A stretch of DNA of 64,000 nt from an uncultured Acetatifactor sp. GTDB lineage: Bacteria; Bacillota; Clostridia; Lachnospirales; Lachnospiraceae. Location: the NCBI GenBank assembly GCA_947581865.1, contig CANPWA010000002.1:1-64000 (forward strand), read 5' to 3'. This document shows, one piece after another, positions 35,331-42,394 of this stretch. Under the pieces are notes generated by a model, which was given only the letters and a program-made list of their open reading frames with translations, ran no database searches and had not been told where the DNA came from. The translations under genes were made by a program, and so were the position numbers. How positions within the stretch are numbered: position 1 is the stretch's first letter; the number at the start of each line of letters is the position of its first letter.

Positions 35331-37097
35331 ATGAGAAAATTTTTGGATTTACTTTCGGAGAAGATGGGGGAAGCCTTCGCGGCGGCGGGGTACGATGCCG
35401 CGCTGGGCAGGGTGACGGTCTCCAATCGTCCGGATCTATGCGAATACCAGTGTAACGGCGCCATGGCAGGCGCGAAACAGTACAAAAAGGCTCCCATCGT
35501 CATCGCCGGAGAGGTCGCGGAGAAGCTGCGGGGCAGCGAAGTCTTTTCCGAAGCGGCTGCAGCGGCGCCCGGTTTCCTGAACCTGAAGCTGTCCGGGGAG
35601 TTTCTGGCGCAGTATGTGATGGAGATGAGGCGGCATGACAAGTTCGGTCTGGACATGCCTGAGAAACCGGAGAAGATCGTGATCGATTACGGCGGACCTA
35701 ACATTGCCAAGCCCCTTCATGTAGGGCATCTGCGCTCCGCGGTGATCGGGGAGAGCATAAAGCGGATGCTGCGCTACTGCGGACATGAGGTGATCGGAGA
35801 TGTGCATCTGGGAGACTGGGGGCTGCAGATGGGGCTGGTGATCGCCGAACTGCAGGAGCGTCAGCCCGGTCTGGTTTATTTTGACGAAAGCTACACCGGG
35901 GAATACCCTGCGGAGGCTCCCTTTACCATCTCGGAACTGGAGGAGATATATCCCGCGGCCAGCGCCCGCTCCAAGGAGGATGCGCAGTTTAAGGCGAAGG
36001 CCATGGAGAACACCTACAAGATCCAGAACGGCGTCCGCGGATACCGGGCGCTCTGGCAGCATATTAAGAAGGTGTCCGTCGCGGACTTAAAGCGAAATTA
36101 TGATGATCTGAATGTAGAGTTTGATCTTTGGAAAGGGGAGGCGGATGTACAGGAACTGATCCCCGATATGGTGGAGAACATGAAAAAGGGCGGCTATGCC
36201 TACTTAAGCGACGGCGCCCTGGTGGTGGACGTGAAGGAGGAGAGCGACACGAAGGAGATCCCTCCCTGCATGATCTTAAAGTCCGACGGGGCGGCGCTCT
36301 ACAACACAACGGATCTGGCCACCATTTTGGACCGTATGGACAAGATCGGACCCGACAGGATCATCTATGTCACGGACAAACGTCAGGAGCTCTACTTCCA
36401 GCAGGTGTTCCGCTGTGCCCGCAAGACCGGGCTGGTGACGCCGGATACGGAACTTTGCTGGGTGGGATTCGGCACCGTGAACGGCAGGGACGGCAAACCT
36501 TTTAAGACCCGTGACGGCGGGGTGATGCGCCTGGAGTTTCTGGTGAAGGACACCGTCGACGAGATGTACCGAAAGATCACGGAAAACCGTGATATGCCCG
36601 CAGAGGAGGCGGAGAAGACGGCAAAGATCATTGCCCTTTCCGCTTTGAAGTACGGCGATCTGTCCAATCAGGCTTCCAAAGACTATATCTTTGACATGGA
36701 CCGCTTCACTTCCTTTGAGGGAGACACCGGTCCCTATATTCTTTACACCATCGTGCGCATCAAGTCTATTTTGGCTAAATACAGAGAGCAGGGAGGTGAT
36801 CCCGCAAAAGCAGCGCTTCTGAAGGCTGAGGGCGGATCCGAGAAGGCATTGATGATGCAGCTTAGCCAGTTTAATGCCATGATGGAGGCAGCCTGCGCGG
36901 AGATCGCTCCCAACAAGGTATGCGCTTATATCTATGACCTGGCGAATGCTTTCAACCATTTCTATCATGAGACGAAGATCCTCAGCGAGGAAGATGCCGG
37001 GCGAAAGAGCAGTCTGATCGCGCTTCTGGTACTGACCAGGGATGTCCTGGAGACCTGTATCGACCTTCTGGGATTTGCTGCCCCGGAGAAGATGTAG
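35331..37097 (+). CDS. argS: Arginyl-tRNA synthetase
   Basis: ArgRS charges tRNA-Arg with arginine. The 588-residue protein has the N-terminal Add1-like domain, the class I signature IAKPLHVGHLRSAVIG (about 127-142, HVGH form), and the C-terminal DALR anticodon-binding domain with FNHFYH and LLGFAAPEKM end. The classic KMSKS is degenerate, as is common in ArgRS. ATG 35331 follows AAAGGAG; a longer frame beginning at 35103 overlaps queH and is rejected. Confidence 0.95.
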   Translation: MRKFLDLLSEKMGEAFAAAGYDAALGRVTVSNRPDLCEYQCNGAMAGAKQYKKAPIVIAGEVAEKLRGSEVFSEAAAAAPGFLNLKLSGEFLAQYVMEMRRHDKFGLDMPEKPEKIVIDYGGPNIAKPLHVGHLRSAVIGESIKRMLRYCGHEVIGDVHLGDWGLQMGLVIAELQERQPGLVYFDESYTGEYPAEAPFTISELEEIYPAASARSKEDAQFKAKAMENTYKIQNGVRGYRALWQHIKKVSVADLKRNYDDLNVEFDLWKGEADVQELIPDMVENMKKGGYAYLSDGALVVDVKEESDTKEIPPCMILKSDGAALYNTTDLATILDRMDKIGPDRIIYVTDKRQELYFQQVFRCARKTGLVTPDTELCWVGFGTVNGRDGKPFKTRDGGVMRLEFLVKDTVDEMYRKITENRDMPAEEAEKTAKIIALSALKYGDLSNQASKDYIFDMDRFTSFEGDTGPYILYTIVRIKSILAKYREQGGDPAKAALLKAEGGSEKALMMQLSQFNAMMEAACAEIAPNKVCAYIYDLANAFNHFYHETKILSEEDAGRKSSLIALLVLTRDVLETCIDLLGFAAPEKM

Positions 37098-37111
37098 TTT
37101 GAGGGAAAAAT

Positions 37112-38668
37112 ATGAAAAAATTCACGAAGAAATTCATGAAAAGTTTTATGGAAAGTTTCATGAAACTTTCCATTGCGCTGGTTCTGACGGGCACATTGGT
37201 TTTGTCCGCCTGTGCCCGGACGGAACCGCAATCTTCTACGGATCCTTCGGACAGCGATCTGCGGGAGCAGACCGCGCGGACCCTTCCCCGGATCCGTATA
37301 GAGCGTATCAGTGTGCCGCGCTATATGGAGGACGGAGAGACGCTTTTGATGTATTATGAGACGGACAACATCACGCTGGAAGGGGAAGGATACGAAAAGG
37401 CGGCGCAGACTGTCAGGGAGAAATACCACACCACGGAGGAAGAACTTTTCGCGCAGACGGAGGATGCCCTAGAGGAAGCGCGGGAGTTTTACGACGACAT
37501 GTATGATGTGGACGGATGGTTTGCTCCCTATACTTCCAGCGCCACGGTCGCCGGGGTTTGTCGTCTGGACGAACGGGTCCTCAGTCTGAGAAATCTGACC
37601 AGCGTGTACCGCGGCGGGGCTCACGACGATACCGGGGTGTGGGGCGATGTGATCGATCTGGAGAGCGGTCAAAGTCTCGCCCTGGAGGATCTTGCGGAGG
37701 ATGCGCCCGGATTTTTTGACTGCCTCACGGAGTATGTGCTGGAGAGGCTGGACGGGCGAAAGGAAGATCTCTTTGAGGATTATGCGCCCTATGTGCGGGA
37801 AAATATCAAAAAGGCAGGCTGGTATCTGGACGGTGAGGGGATCGTGATCGTCTATGTGCCCTATGAGATCGGCCCTTATGCCTCGGGCAATATCGAAGTC
37901 AGCGTGCCCTATGATGAAGTGGCGGAGTATATGAAGCCGGAGTATCTGCCGGGGGACGGCGCCTGTATCCTTGCCCTCAGGGAAAACTGTGAGACAAAGC
38001 TGTCTTTGGCGGACGGAGAGTACACGGTGCGGTGGCTGGGCAGGATGTCTGCGGAGGGAAGCCGGGAAATTGATTTTGGCGTAAACGGCGGCGAATCTTT
38101 GGTGGAGCCTTTTGTGACGGTGCAGCACGCCTATGTGATGCAAAAGCCCGACGGCAGGAGTTTCCTGCTCTTTGACATTGACTGGATGTCTTCGGATTTT
38201 GAGACCTTCGTCTATGAACTGAAGGATGGGACGGCCGTGCGGACAGAGGATATCTGGGCCGCTCTGGACGGAAGGAATATCGCTCTGGACGAAATGGGGA
38301 TGCAGTTTACCCTGAATGTGTTCGGCACTTATTTTACAGATATGCCCTGCGCTTTTACGGAGGAGGGAAAGCTGGAACCGGAGAAAGAGATTTATGAGAT
38401 CCGGCCGGACCGGGAATGGCAGAAACTCACCACCGTGAAGGAACTTCCGGTGACCGTTGACGGACGGCAGACTGCGCTGCCTGCGGGGACCTCTTTGTAT
38501 ATCAACGCCACGGACGACGCGGGGACAGCCTGGTTTACCACGGCGGAGCCCTCCGGCGCGGAAGCGGTTTCGGGAGAGATCCATTACGAGCGCAATGAGG
38601 AGTATACTCTTTTGGTCAACGGGGTCAGCGAGTGGGAGTATTTTGAGACGATTCCCTACTCCGGTTAG
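37112..38668 (+). CDS. Lipoprotein with DUF3298/RsiV-like domain
   Basis: The 518-residue protein begins with a basic n-region, a hydrophobic stretch (LSIALVLTGTLVL) and a lipobox LSAC (Cys about 33), so it should be lipid-anchored outside the membrane. The middle (about 70-270) fits DUF4163/DUF3298-type domains found in RsiV: SVYRGGAHDDTGVWGDVIDLESG-type sequence and PYEIGPYASG. The C-terminal half is an unknown beta-rich domain. The first 20 codons contain repeated ATGAAA/TTC blocks. It follows argS by 14 bp. Ligand and role are unknown. Confidence 0.78.
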   Translation: MKKFTKKFMKSFMESFMKLSIALVLTGTLVLSACARTEPQSSTDPSDSDLREQTARTLPRIRIERISVPRYMEDGETLLMYYETDNITLEGEGYEKAAQTVREKYHTTEEELFAQTEDALEEAREFYDDMYDVDGWFAPYTSSATVAGVCRLDERVLSLRNLTSVYRGGAHDDTGVWGDVIDLESGQSLALEDLAEDAPGFFDCLTEYVLERLDGRKEDLFEDYAPYVRENIKKAGWYLDGEGIVIVYVPYEIGPYASGNIEVSVPYDEVAEYMKPEYLPGDGACILALRENCETKLSLADGEYTVRWLGRMSAEGSREIDFGVNGGESLVEPFVTVQHAYVMQKPDGRSFLLFDIDWMSSDFETFVYELKDGTAVRTEDIWAALDGRNIALDEMGMQFTLNVFGTYFTDMPCAFTEEGKLEPEKEIYEIRPDREWQKLTTVKELPVTVDGRQTALPAGTSLYINATDDAGTAWFTTAEPSGAEAVSGEIHYERNEEYTLLVNGVSEWEYFETIPYSG

Positions 38669-38712
38669 ACCTTCACGGAAACGGGGAGGCAAGGGGCGGA
38701 TGAAACGAATCT

Positions 38713-39285
38713 TTACCGTTTCTCCAGGTCTTCTAATCCTTTACAGATCAGCCTGGATGTCAGCTCAATGATATCCTCCAAAGGGATTTTTCTGCCGTCT
38801 GTCACCCATTGCTTATAGATTTCAATGGTACTTTGAGATACAAAGGTCATTATGATATTTTGAATATAGGGATCGGTCTGCGCTTTTCTGCTGTCTGCAC
38901 CCCATGTTTCGCTCATGATCTCGTTTGTGATGCGCCTGCTGATGTAGTGGAAGCTGCCGCTGCATGTAAGCTTTTCATAAAGCCGCCCTCCCTCCTCACA
39001 GGTCAAGAAAAATTCTCTTGTGATCTTATCCATATCATGCGGGCGCGAGAGCCCCTGCGTGCGTTTTATGAAATCCCTTGCCATTTCGTTCTGCAATTCG
39101 CGCAGCAGATCATCCAGTGAGCTGTAATGAAGATAAAATGTTTTTCGGTTGATCCTTGCGCGTTCGCTGAGTTCTTTGATCGAGATCTTATCATAATCCA
39201 TTTCACAGAGCATGTCTTCAAAAGTCTTGCGGATGGCTTCCTTTGTTCGTATGACGCGGAGATCTTCTTTTTCTGTATTTGACAT
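38713..39285 (-). CDS. TetR-family transcriptional regulator
   Basis: The only convincing minus-strand gene in the window. The 190-residue product has an N-terminal TetR HTH (ISIKELSERARINRKTFYLHY, about 35-55) and a helical C-terminal domain. The second ATG (39285) is preferred because GGAGG lies about 8 bases before it; the ATG at 39291 is too close. Its gene has a good minus-strand promoter and a 13-bp inverted repeat just upstream. It diverges from the eroded reductase/SDR region, which it may have regulated. Confidence 0.88.
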   Translation of the reverse strand: MSNTEKEDLRVIRTKEAIRKTFEDMLCEMDYDKISIKELSERARINRKTFYLHYSSLDDLLRELQNEMARDFIKRTQGLSRPHDMDKITREFFLTCEEGGRLYEKLTCSGSFHYISRRITNEIMSETWGADSRKAQTDPYIQNIIMTFVSQSTIEIYKQWVTDGRKIPLEDIIELTSRLICKGLEDLEKR

Positions 39286-39313
39286 GACCATTCCTCCACA
39301 GCAAATATATTTT

Positions 39314-39342
39314 ATTATAATTCATTCGTGTATAAAAATCAA
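39314..39342 (-). promoter_or_regulatory. Promoter of the minus-strand tetR gene
   Basis: Read on the minus strand: TTGATT (39342-39337), 17 bp, perfect TATAAT (39319-39314), 29 bases before the start codon. Confidence 0.8.
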
Positions 39343-39353
39343 CTCGTGTGTAC

Positions 39354-39386
39354 TTATGCCACATTTTTGCATGAAATGTGGCATAA
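39354..39386. promoter_or_regulatory. 13-bp perfect inverted repeat, putative operator
   Basis: TTATGCCACATTT (39354-39366) and AAATGTGGCATAA (39374-39386) are perfect complements around a 7-base centre. No T-tract follows. It lies between the tetR promoter and the divergent gene remnants, a typical operator position, although arms of 13 bp are long for a TetR site. Confidence 0.6.
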
Positions 39387-39439
39387 ACCACTTTTTGACG
39401 GAAATGGTGTGGAGTCATGATCGTGCAGGCGGTATAATA

Positions 39440-39582
39440 TCCGCGATCAGGTTCAGATCGGTCCCCGTGTGACCATTGTGACGGCAGGGGACAATGCCGT
39501 GATCGCAGGAGGCGCGGTGGTTGTGAAGGATGTTTTGGCAAATGCAGTCGTTGGCGGGAATCCAGATTATTTTGGAAAAGAA
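39440..39582 (+). pseudogene. Remnant of a sugar/maltose O-acetyltransferase
   Basis: In frame, the sequence reads [13 protein letters not shown] then directly [20 protein letters not shown] and VGGNPDYF. In the intact family these two pieces are separated by about 30-40 residues of left-handed beta-helix (HIGRNCWLGAG-type region). The N-terminal half is also missing. An internal deletion without frame loss plus a 5' truncation is the simplest reading. The remnant runs straight into an aldo/keto reductase fragment. Confidence 0.7.
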
Positions 39583-39904
39583 ACTCCCAAGCTTGGTTTC
39601 GGATTGATGCGTCTTCCGCATCATGGGCGATCCGTTTTGTGGCAAGTCTGGACGGGATCATCACGGTGCTTTCGGGGATGTCGGACCTTGCCCAGATGGA
39701 GGATAACCTTTCCTATATGAAAAACTGGCAAATTTACAGCTGGGAAGCGGCCAGAGTGCGCAGGCGAAGGAACGCTATGCGGCTGTTCCGGAAGGATGCC
39801 GCGCCTCTGACTGCATCGGTTGCAGACAGTGTGAGCGCGCCTGCCCGCAGCATCTGAAGATCGGGGATCATCTGAAACAGTGCGCAGAGATGATGGAGGA
39901 ATAA
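39583..39904 (+). pseudogene. Remnant of a ferredoxin-type aldo/keto reductase
   Basis: The N-terminal signature [11 protein letters not shown] appears at about 39593-39625, then the C-terminal [20 protein letters not shown] begins at about 39626 in a different frame. The roughly 230-residue barrel core between them is missing. A second frame change is followed by the ferredoxin-like cysteine cluster [12 protein letters not shown] and the tail ending QCAEMMEE at the stop (39902-39904). With a large deletion and frame breaks, no functional enzyme can be made. Confidence 0.75.
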
Positions 39905-39916
39905 GGAGGAATCAGC

Positions 39917-40771
39917 ATGATTTTAGACCGAAATGAACACAAAGAAGTTGTTGTCCTTTTAGGAGCGGGCAGTATGGGATGCGCCATTGTTCGCCGGATC
40001 GCCGCGGGCAAAAAGATCCTGCTTGGCGACATCAGTGAAAAGGCGCTGGAGCGGGTATCCCATGAGTTTACCTACAGCGGGTACGATGTGGAGACGCAGA
40101 TCGTGGATGCCTGCGATGAAAAGTCGATCAGGGAGTTTGCAAAGAAAGCGGCTGCGCTTGGTCCGGTCATGTATTATATCCATACGGCGGGCGCATCACC
40201 CAGTCAGGCCAGCCCTGAACATATCATAGCCCTTGACCTGATCGGCACATCCTATGCTATTGATGCCTTTGGGGAAGTGATGGCAAGGGGCGGCGCGGGA
40301 TTGGTCGTTTCAAGCCAGACGGGGTATATGCCTCATGCGCTTACTGCAGAGGATGAGGAAGCGCTCGCCATGACACCCACAGATCAGCTTGCTTCTCTCC
40401 CGTGTCTTGACGGATCCAGGACACCCAATCCGGGGGCAGCCTATATCGTGTCCAAACGGGCAAACCAGCTTCGCGTACGCACGGCGGCAGCCACCACATG
40501 GGCAGACCGGGGCGCGAGGATCAATACCATAAGTCCCGGCATTATCGTGACGCCGCTTGCCTATGATGAGTTCAATGCGCCGGGCAATACCTACCAGAAT
40601 ATGATCGACTGTTCGGCCGTGCGGCGCGCGGGGACATCGGACGAGATCGCGGCGGCTGGCGCGTTCCTGCTGGGTGCAGATGCAGGATTTATCACCGGAA
40701 CGGATCTTTTGATCGACGGCGGTGTGATTGCGGCGCTCAAAAGCGGAAAGTTTGATCTGCACGTCAGATAG
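39917..40771 (+). CDS. SDR-family oxidoreductase
   Basis: The 284-residue protein is a short-chain dehydrogenase/reductase with an atypical nucleotide-binding loop (LGAGSMG, about 15-21, instead of TGxxxGIG), DISEKA at the end of strand 2, catalytic Tyr and Lys in AYIVSKRA (about 174-181), and the ISPGIIVTPL segment. The end TGTDLLIDGG is standard. The substrate is unknown. AAGGAGGAATCAGC precedes the ATG. It is intact but flanked by three decayed genes of an apparent redox cluster, and is followed by a flavodoxin remnant 9 bp later. Confidence 0.88.
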   Translation: MILDRNEHKEVVVLLGAGSMGCAIVRRIAAGKKILLGDISEKALERVSHEFTYSGYDVETQIVDACDEKSIREFAKKAAALGPVMYYIHTAGASPSQASPEHIIALDLIGTSYAIDAFGEVMARGGAGLVVSSQTGYMPHALTAEDEEALAMTPTDQLASLPCLDGSRTPNPGAAYIVSKRANQLRVRTAAATTWADRGARINTISPGIIVTPLAYDEFNAPGNTYQNMIDCSAVRRAGTSDEIAAAGAFLLGADAGFITGTDLLIDGGVIAALKSGKFDLHVR

Positions 40772-40780
40772 GAGGGCATC

Positions 40781-40983
40781 ATGGAAAAGATTTTGATTGC
40801 GTACTTCTCTCATGCGGGACAGAATTAGTCACACGGCGGCAGCGGTTTTCCAATTCTCTGCGGGATATTGCGGCACTTCGTCCCGGATCAAGGCTTACAG
40901 AGGGACTGGCTGTCCATGGGGATCATGTTGCCGTGTGTGACGGAGAACTCGAAAAATGGGTGCATAAGATTGGTTTGAAATAA
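40781..40983 (+). pseudogene. Flavodoxin remnant with internal deletion
   Basis: A good GGAGG site and ATG start MEKILIAYFSHAGQN, the flavodoxin N-terminus, but a TAG stop follows at 40826. About 15 bases later another frame shows a flavodoxin C-terminus: RFSNSLRDIAALRPGSRL, then GLAVHGDHVA and VHKIGLK ending at TAA 40981-40983. About 80-100 central residues with the FMN loops are missing. Confidence 0.75.
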
Positions 40984-41004
40984 ACAGTGGAGATATGTTA
41001 TACT
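40975..41004 (+). promoter_or_regulatory. Promoter of the small-protein gene
   Basis: TTGAAA (40975-40980), 18-bp spacer, TATACT (40999-41004). The -35 is formed by the last codons of the flavodoxin remnant. The next start codon lies 52 bp downstream. Confidence 0.65.
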
Positions 41005-41055
41005 GATTGACAGAGAAACTTGTGGATCAAGTAAAATGGTTTGGAGGAAACTTAT

Positions 41056-41157
41056 ATGGTTGATTTCATTGTCGATCTGTTTGCGGAGACTGCGGATTTC
41101 TTCATTACTTTTTGGGCAGACAATATTATTGATAAGTTTGCCAAAAGAAATAAGTAA
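41056..41157 (+). CDS. 33-residue small hydrophobic/amphipathic protein
   Basis: This short gene encodes MVDFIVDLFAETADFFITFW followed by a tail ending KFAKRNK. It is rich in Phe, Ile and Asp, with a basic C-terminus, and could lie along or span the membrane. A very good ribosome binding site (TTGGAGGAAA) and its own promoter argue that it is translated. It precedes a 111-residue unknown gene by 24 bp. It could be a small membrane protein or toxin-like peptide; no function can be assigned. Confidence 0.6.
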   Translation: MVDFIVDLFAETADFFITFWADNIIDKFAKRNK

Positions 41158-41181
41158 ATCAGGAGTTATGGAGAGAAAAGC

Positions 41182-41517
41182 ATGAAGATCAACATAGATT
41201 TTGGACAGCCGTATTTTGATGAAAAAAACATCTTTGAATTAACTCCCAATGACTTGGATTGCTTTTATACGGATGAAAATGAAGTGAACCGACTTCATCT
41301 GTTTTTTGTATTAGAGGCGTCATTACACAGGTTTCAGAGAGAAAATAACTTAAAAACCGCCGCCCGCTGTGCGTTTTTAATGGCGTATTATCTTTTCATA
41401 CCGTTGACGCCCCCTGCGTCTTTTGAGTTGGCAGAGTTTTATATTGACAGGGCGTTGGAATGGGATGAAACGCCGGAATATCGCCAATGGAAAAAGCTCA
41501 TAGATCAGGGAAACTGA
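41182..41517 (+). CDS. Hypothetical protein
   Basis: The 111-residue protein is not recognised. It is acidic at the start (NIDFGQPYFDEKNIFELTP), then helical, with RENNLKTAARCAFLMAYYLFIPLTPP near 52-77 and a TPR-like end (ELAEFYIDRALEWDE). It has no signal peptide. The ATG follows GGAGTTATGGAGAG. Its proximity to the 33-residue gene suggests the two are co-transcribed and may work together. Confidence 0.65.
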   Translation: MKINIDFGQPYFDEKNIFELTPNDLDCFYTDENEVNRLHLFFVLEASLHRFQRENNLKTAARCAFLMAYYLFIPLTPPASFELAEFYIDRALEWDETPEYRQWKKLIDQGN

Positions 41518-41586
41518 CAACCATACAGTTTACATGAGCTGCTCCTTTCGGTTTTTCAGATATTATTTTTGCATGGGGGAACGAAA

Positions 41587-41910
41587 ATGCTTGAAACAGG
41601 ATTGATATACCTGATTGTGCGCGACTTTGATCAATCGCTATCTTTTTATAAACAGCTTTTGGAAAGGAATGTTTCGGCGCAGAATAAGACGCGCTTTGCA
41701 ATGTTCAATGTGGGCGATCTTTGCCTCTGTCTGCTCAATGGAAAATTTGATGCGGAGCATCCGGATCAGGTAGAACTCGCCGGAGAATTTGTCCCGCTTT
41801 ATGATGACTATGTGGCGGTAACGGAAAAACAAAACAGCGGAAAAATAGTCATCAACTTGAGTACGCCAGAAGTCACCGGCGCTTATATGCCCGAAGGAGG
41901 TTTACTTTGA
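41587..41910 (+). pseudogene. Truncated VOC (glyoxalase-like) protein
   Basis: The 107-residue reading frame begins like a VOC protein (LIYLIVRDFDQSLSFYKQLL, then FAMFNVGDLCLCLLNG) and enters the second half with KIVINLSTPEV, but stops shortly after, at AYMPEGGLL. The remaining strands, which normally carry the DPDGH-type end, are missing. The first babbb half is intact. It is likely a 3'-truncated gene, though a short functional form cannot be excluded. Confidence 0.6.
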
Positions 41911-41975
41911 ACGCGCTTACTTTGGAGGCGGTTACAGAACTTCACAAAAAAATTGTTGACAAAGCAGGAATCGCA
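41907..41975 (+). pseudogene. Possible N-terminal remnant of a Doc/Fic-type protein
   Basis: From a TTG with GGAGG upstream, the frame reads NALTLEAVTELHKKIVDKAG, which resembles the first residues of death-on-curing (Doc) proteins. The resemblance stops after about 22 codons and the frame runs into the tRNA-Val gene. The -35 of the tRNA promoter lies inside it. Short and therefore uncertain. Confidence 0.4.
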
Positions 41976-41984
41976 TTGTATACT
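41956..41984 (+). promoter_or_regulatory. Promoter of tRNA-Val/tRNA-Met
   Basis: Consensus TTGACA (41956-41961), 17-bp spacer, TATACT (41979-41984), 31 bp before tRNA-Val. Confidence 0.85.
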
Positions 41985-42014
41985 AATCAAGTCGGTTGTC
42001 TCACAGCCGATTTT

Positions 42015-42087
42015 GGAAGTTTAGCTCAGCTGGGAGAGCATCTGCCTTACAAGCAGAGGGTCATAGGTTCGAGCCCTATAACTTCCA
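42015..42087 (+). tRNA. tRNA-Val (TAC)
   Basis: A 73-nt cloverleaf: acceptor GGAAGTT/AACTTCC, discriminator A (42087), D arm with AGCTCAGCTGGGAGAGC, anticodon loop CTTACAA with TAC at 42048-42050, T arm with GGTTCGAGCC. No encoded CCA. It shares a promoter and terminator with the tRNA-Met 21 bp downstream. Confidence 0.95.
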
Positions 42088-42108
42088 CTCCGGTCACGGA
42101 CCGGATAT

Positions 42109-42182
42109 GGCGAGATAGCTCAGCTGGCTAGAGCACACGGTTCATACCCGTGGTGTCGAGGGTTCAAGTCCCCCTCTCGCTA
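42109..42182 (+). tRNA. tRNA-Met (CAT), probably elongator
   Basis: A 74-nt cloverleaf: acceptor GGCGAGA pairs with TCTCGCT (closing G-U pair), discriminator A. Anticodon stem CACGG/CCGTG encloses TTCATAC with CAT at 42143-42145. It lacks the unpaired position 1-72 and the GGG/CCC anticodon-stem pairs of initiator tRNA. A lysidine-modified tRNA-Ile2 cannot be fully excluded by sequence alone. Confidence 0.92.
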
Positions 42183-42198
42183 TTTTTTATGGACGTTT

Positions 42199-42225
42199 CC
42201 CCGGGATTTTCCCGGGGCTTTTTTT
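42199..42225 (+). terminator. Terminator of the tRNA pair
   Basis: CCCCGGGA (42199-42206) pairs with TCCCGGGG (42210-42217), a three-base loop, then C and seven T. Confidence 0.95.
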
Positions 42226-42308
42226 GTGGACAGGCGGACAGCCCGGTAAAGGATACCTTGCTTTCGCGGTCGGAAAGCATTTCTGTAGGTCCGGGGAGCA
42301 TTTCAGGA

Positions 42309-42337
42309 TTGCGATAGCGGCGGAAATAATATATAAT
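42309..42337 (+). promoter_or_regulatory. Promoter of the c-di-GMP gene pair
   Basis: TTGCGA (42309-42314), 17-bp spacer, perfect TATAAT (42332-42337), 57 bp before the FIST-GGDEF start. Confidence 0.75.
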
Positions 42338-42394
42338 ATGTATTATCATACCGTACAAAAACTGTGGGGGAACAACAGGCAGGAGGATAAAGCC

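Noticed and set aside
41907..42131. 74-residue open frame across tRNA-Val
   Set aside because: It reads through a certain tRNA gene; only the first 22 codons might be a gene remnant.
42109..42182. Initiator tRNA-fMet
   Set aside because: Position 1-72 is a G-U pair rather than the unpaired C-A, and the anticodon stem lacks three consecutive G-C pairs.
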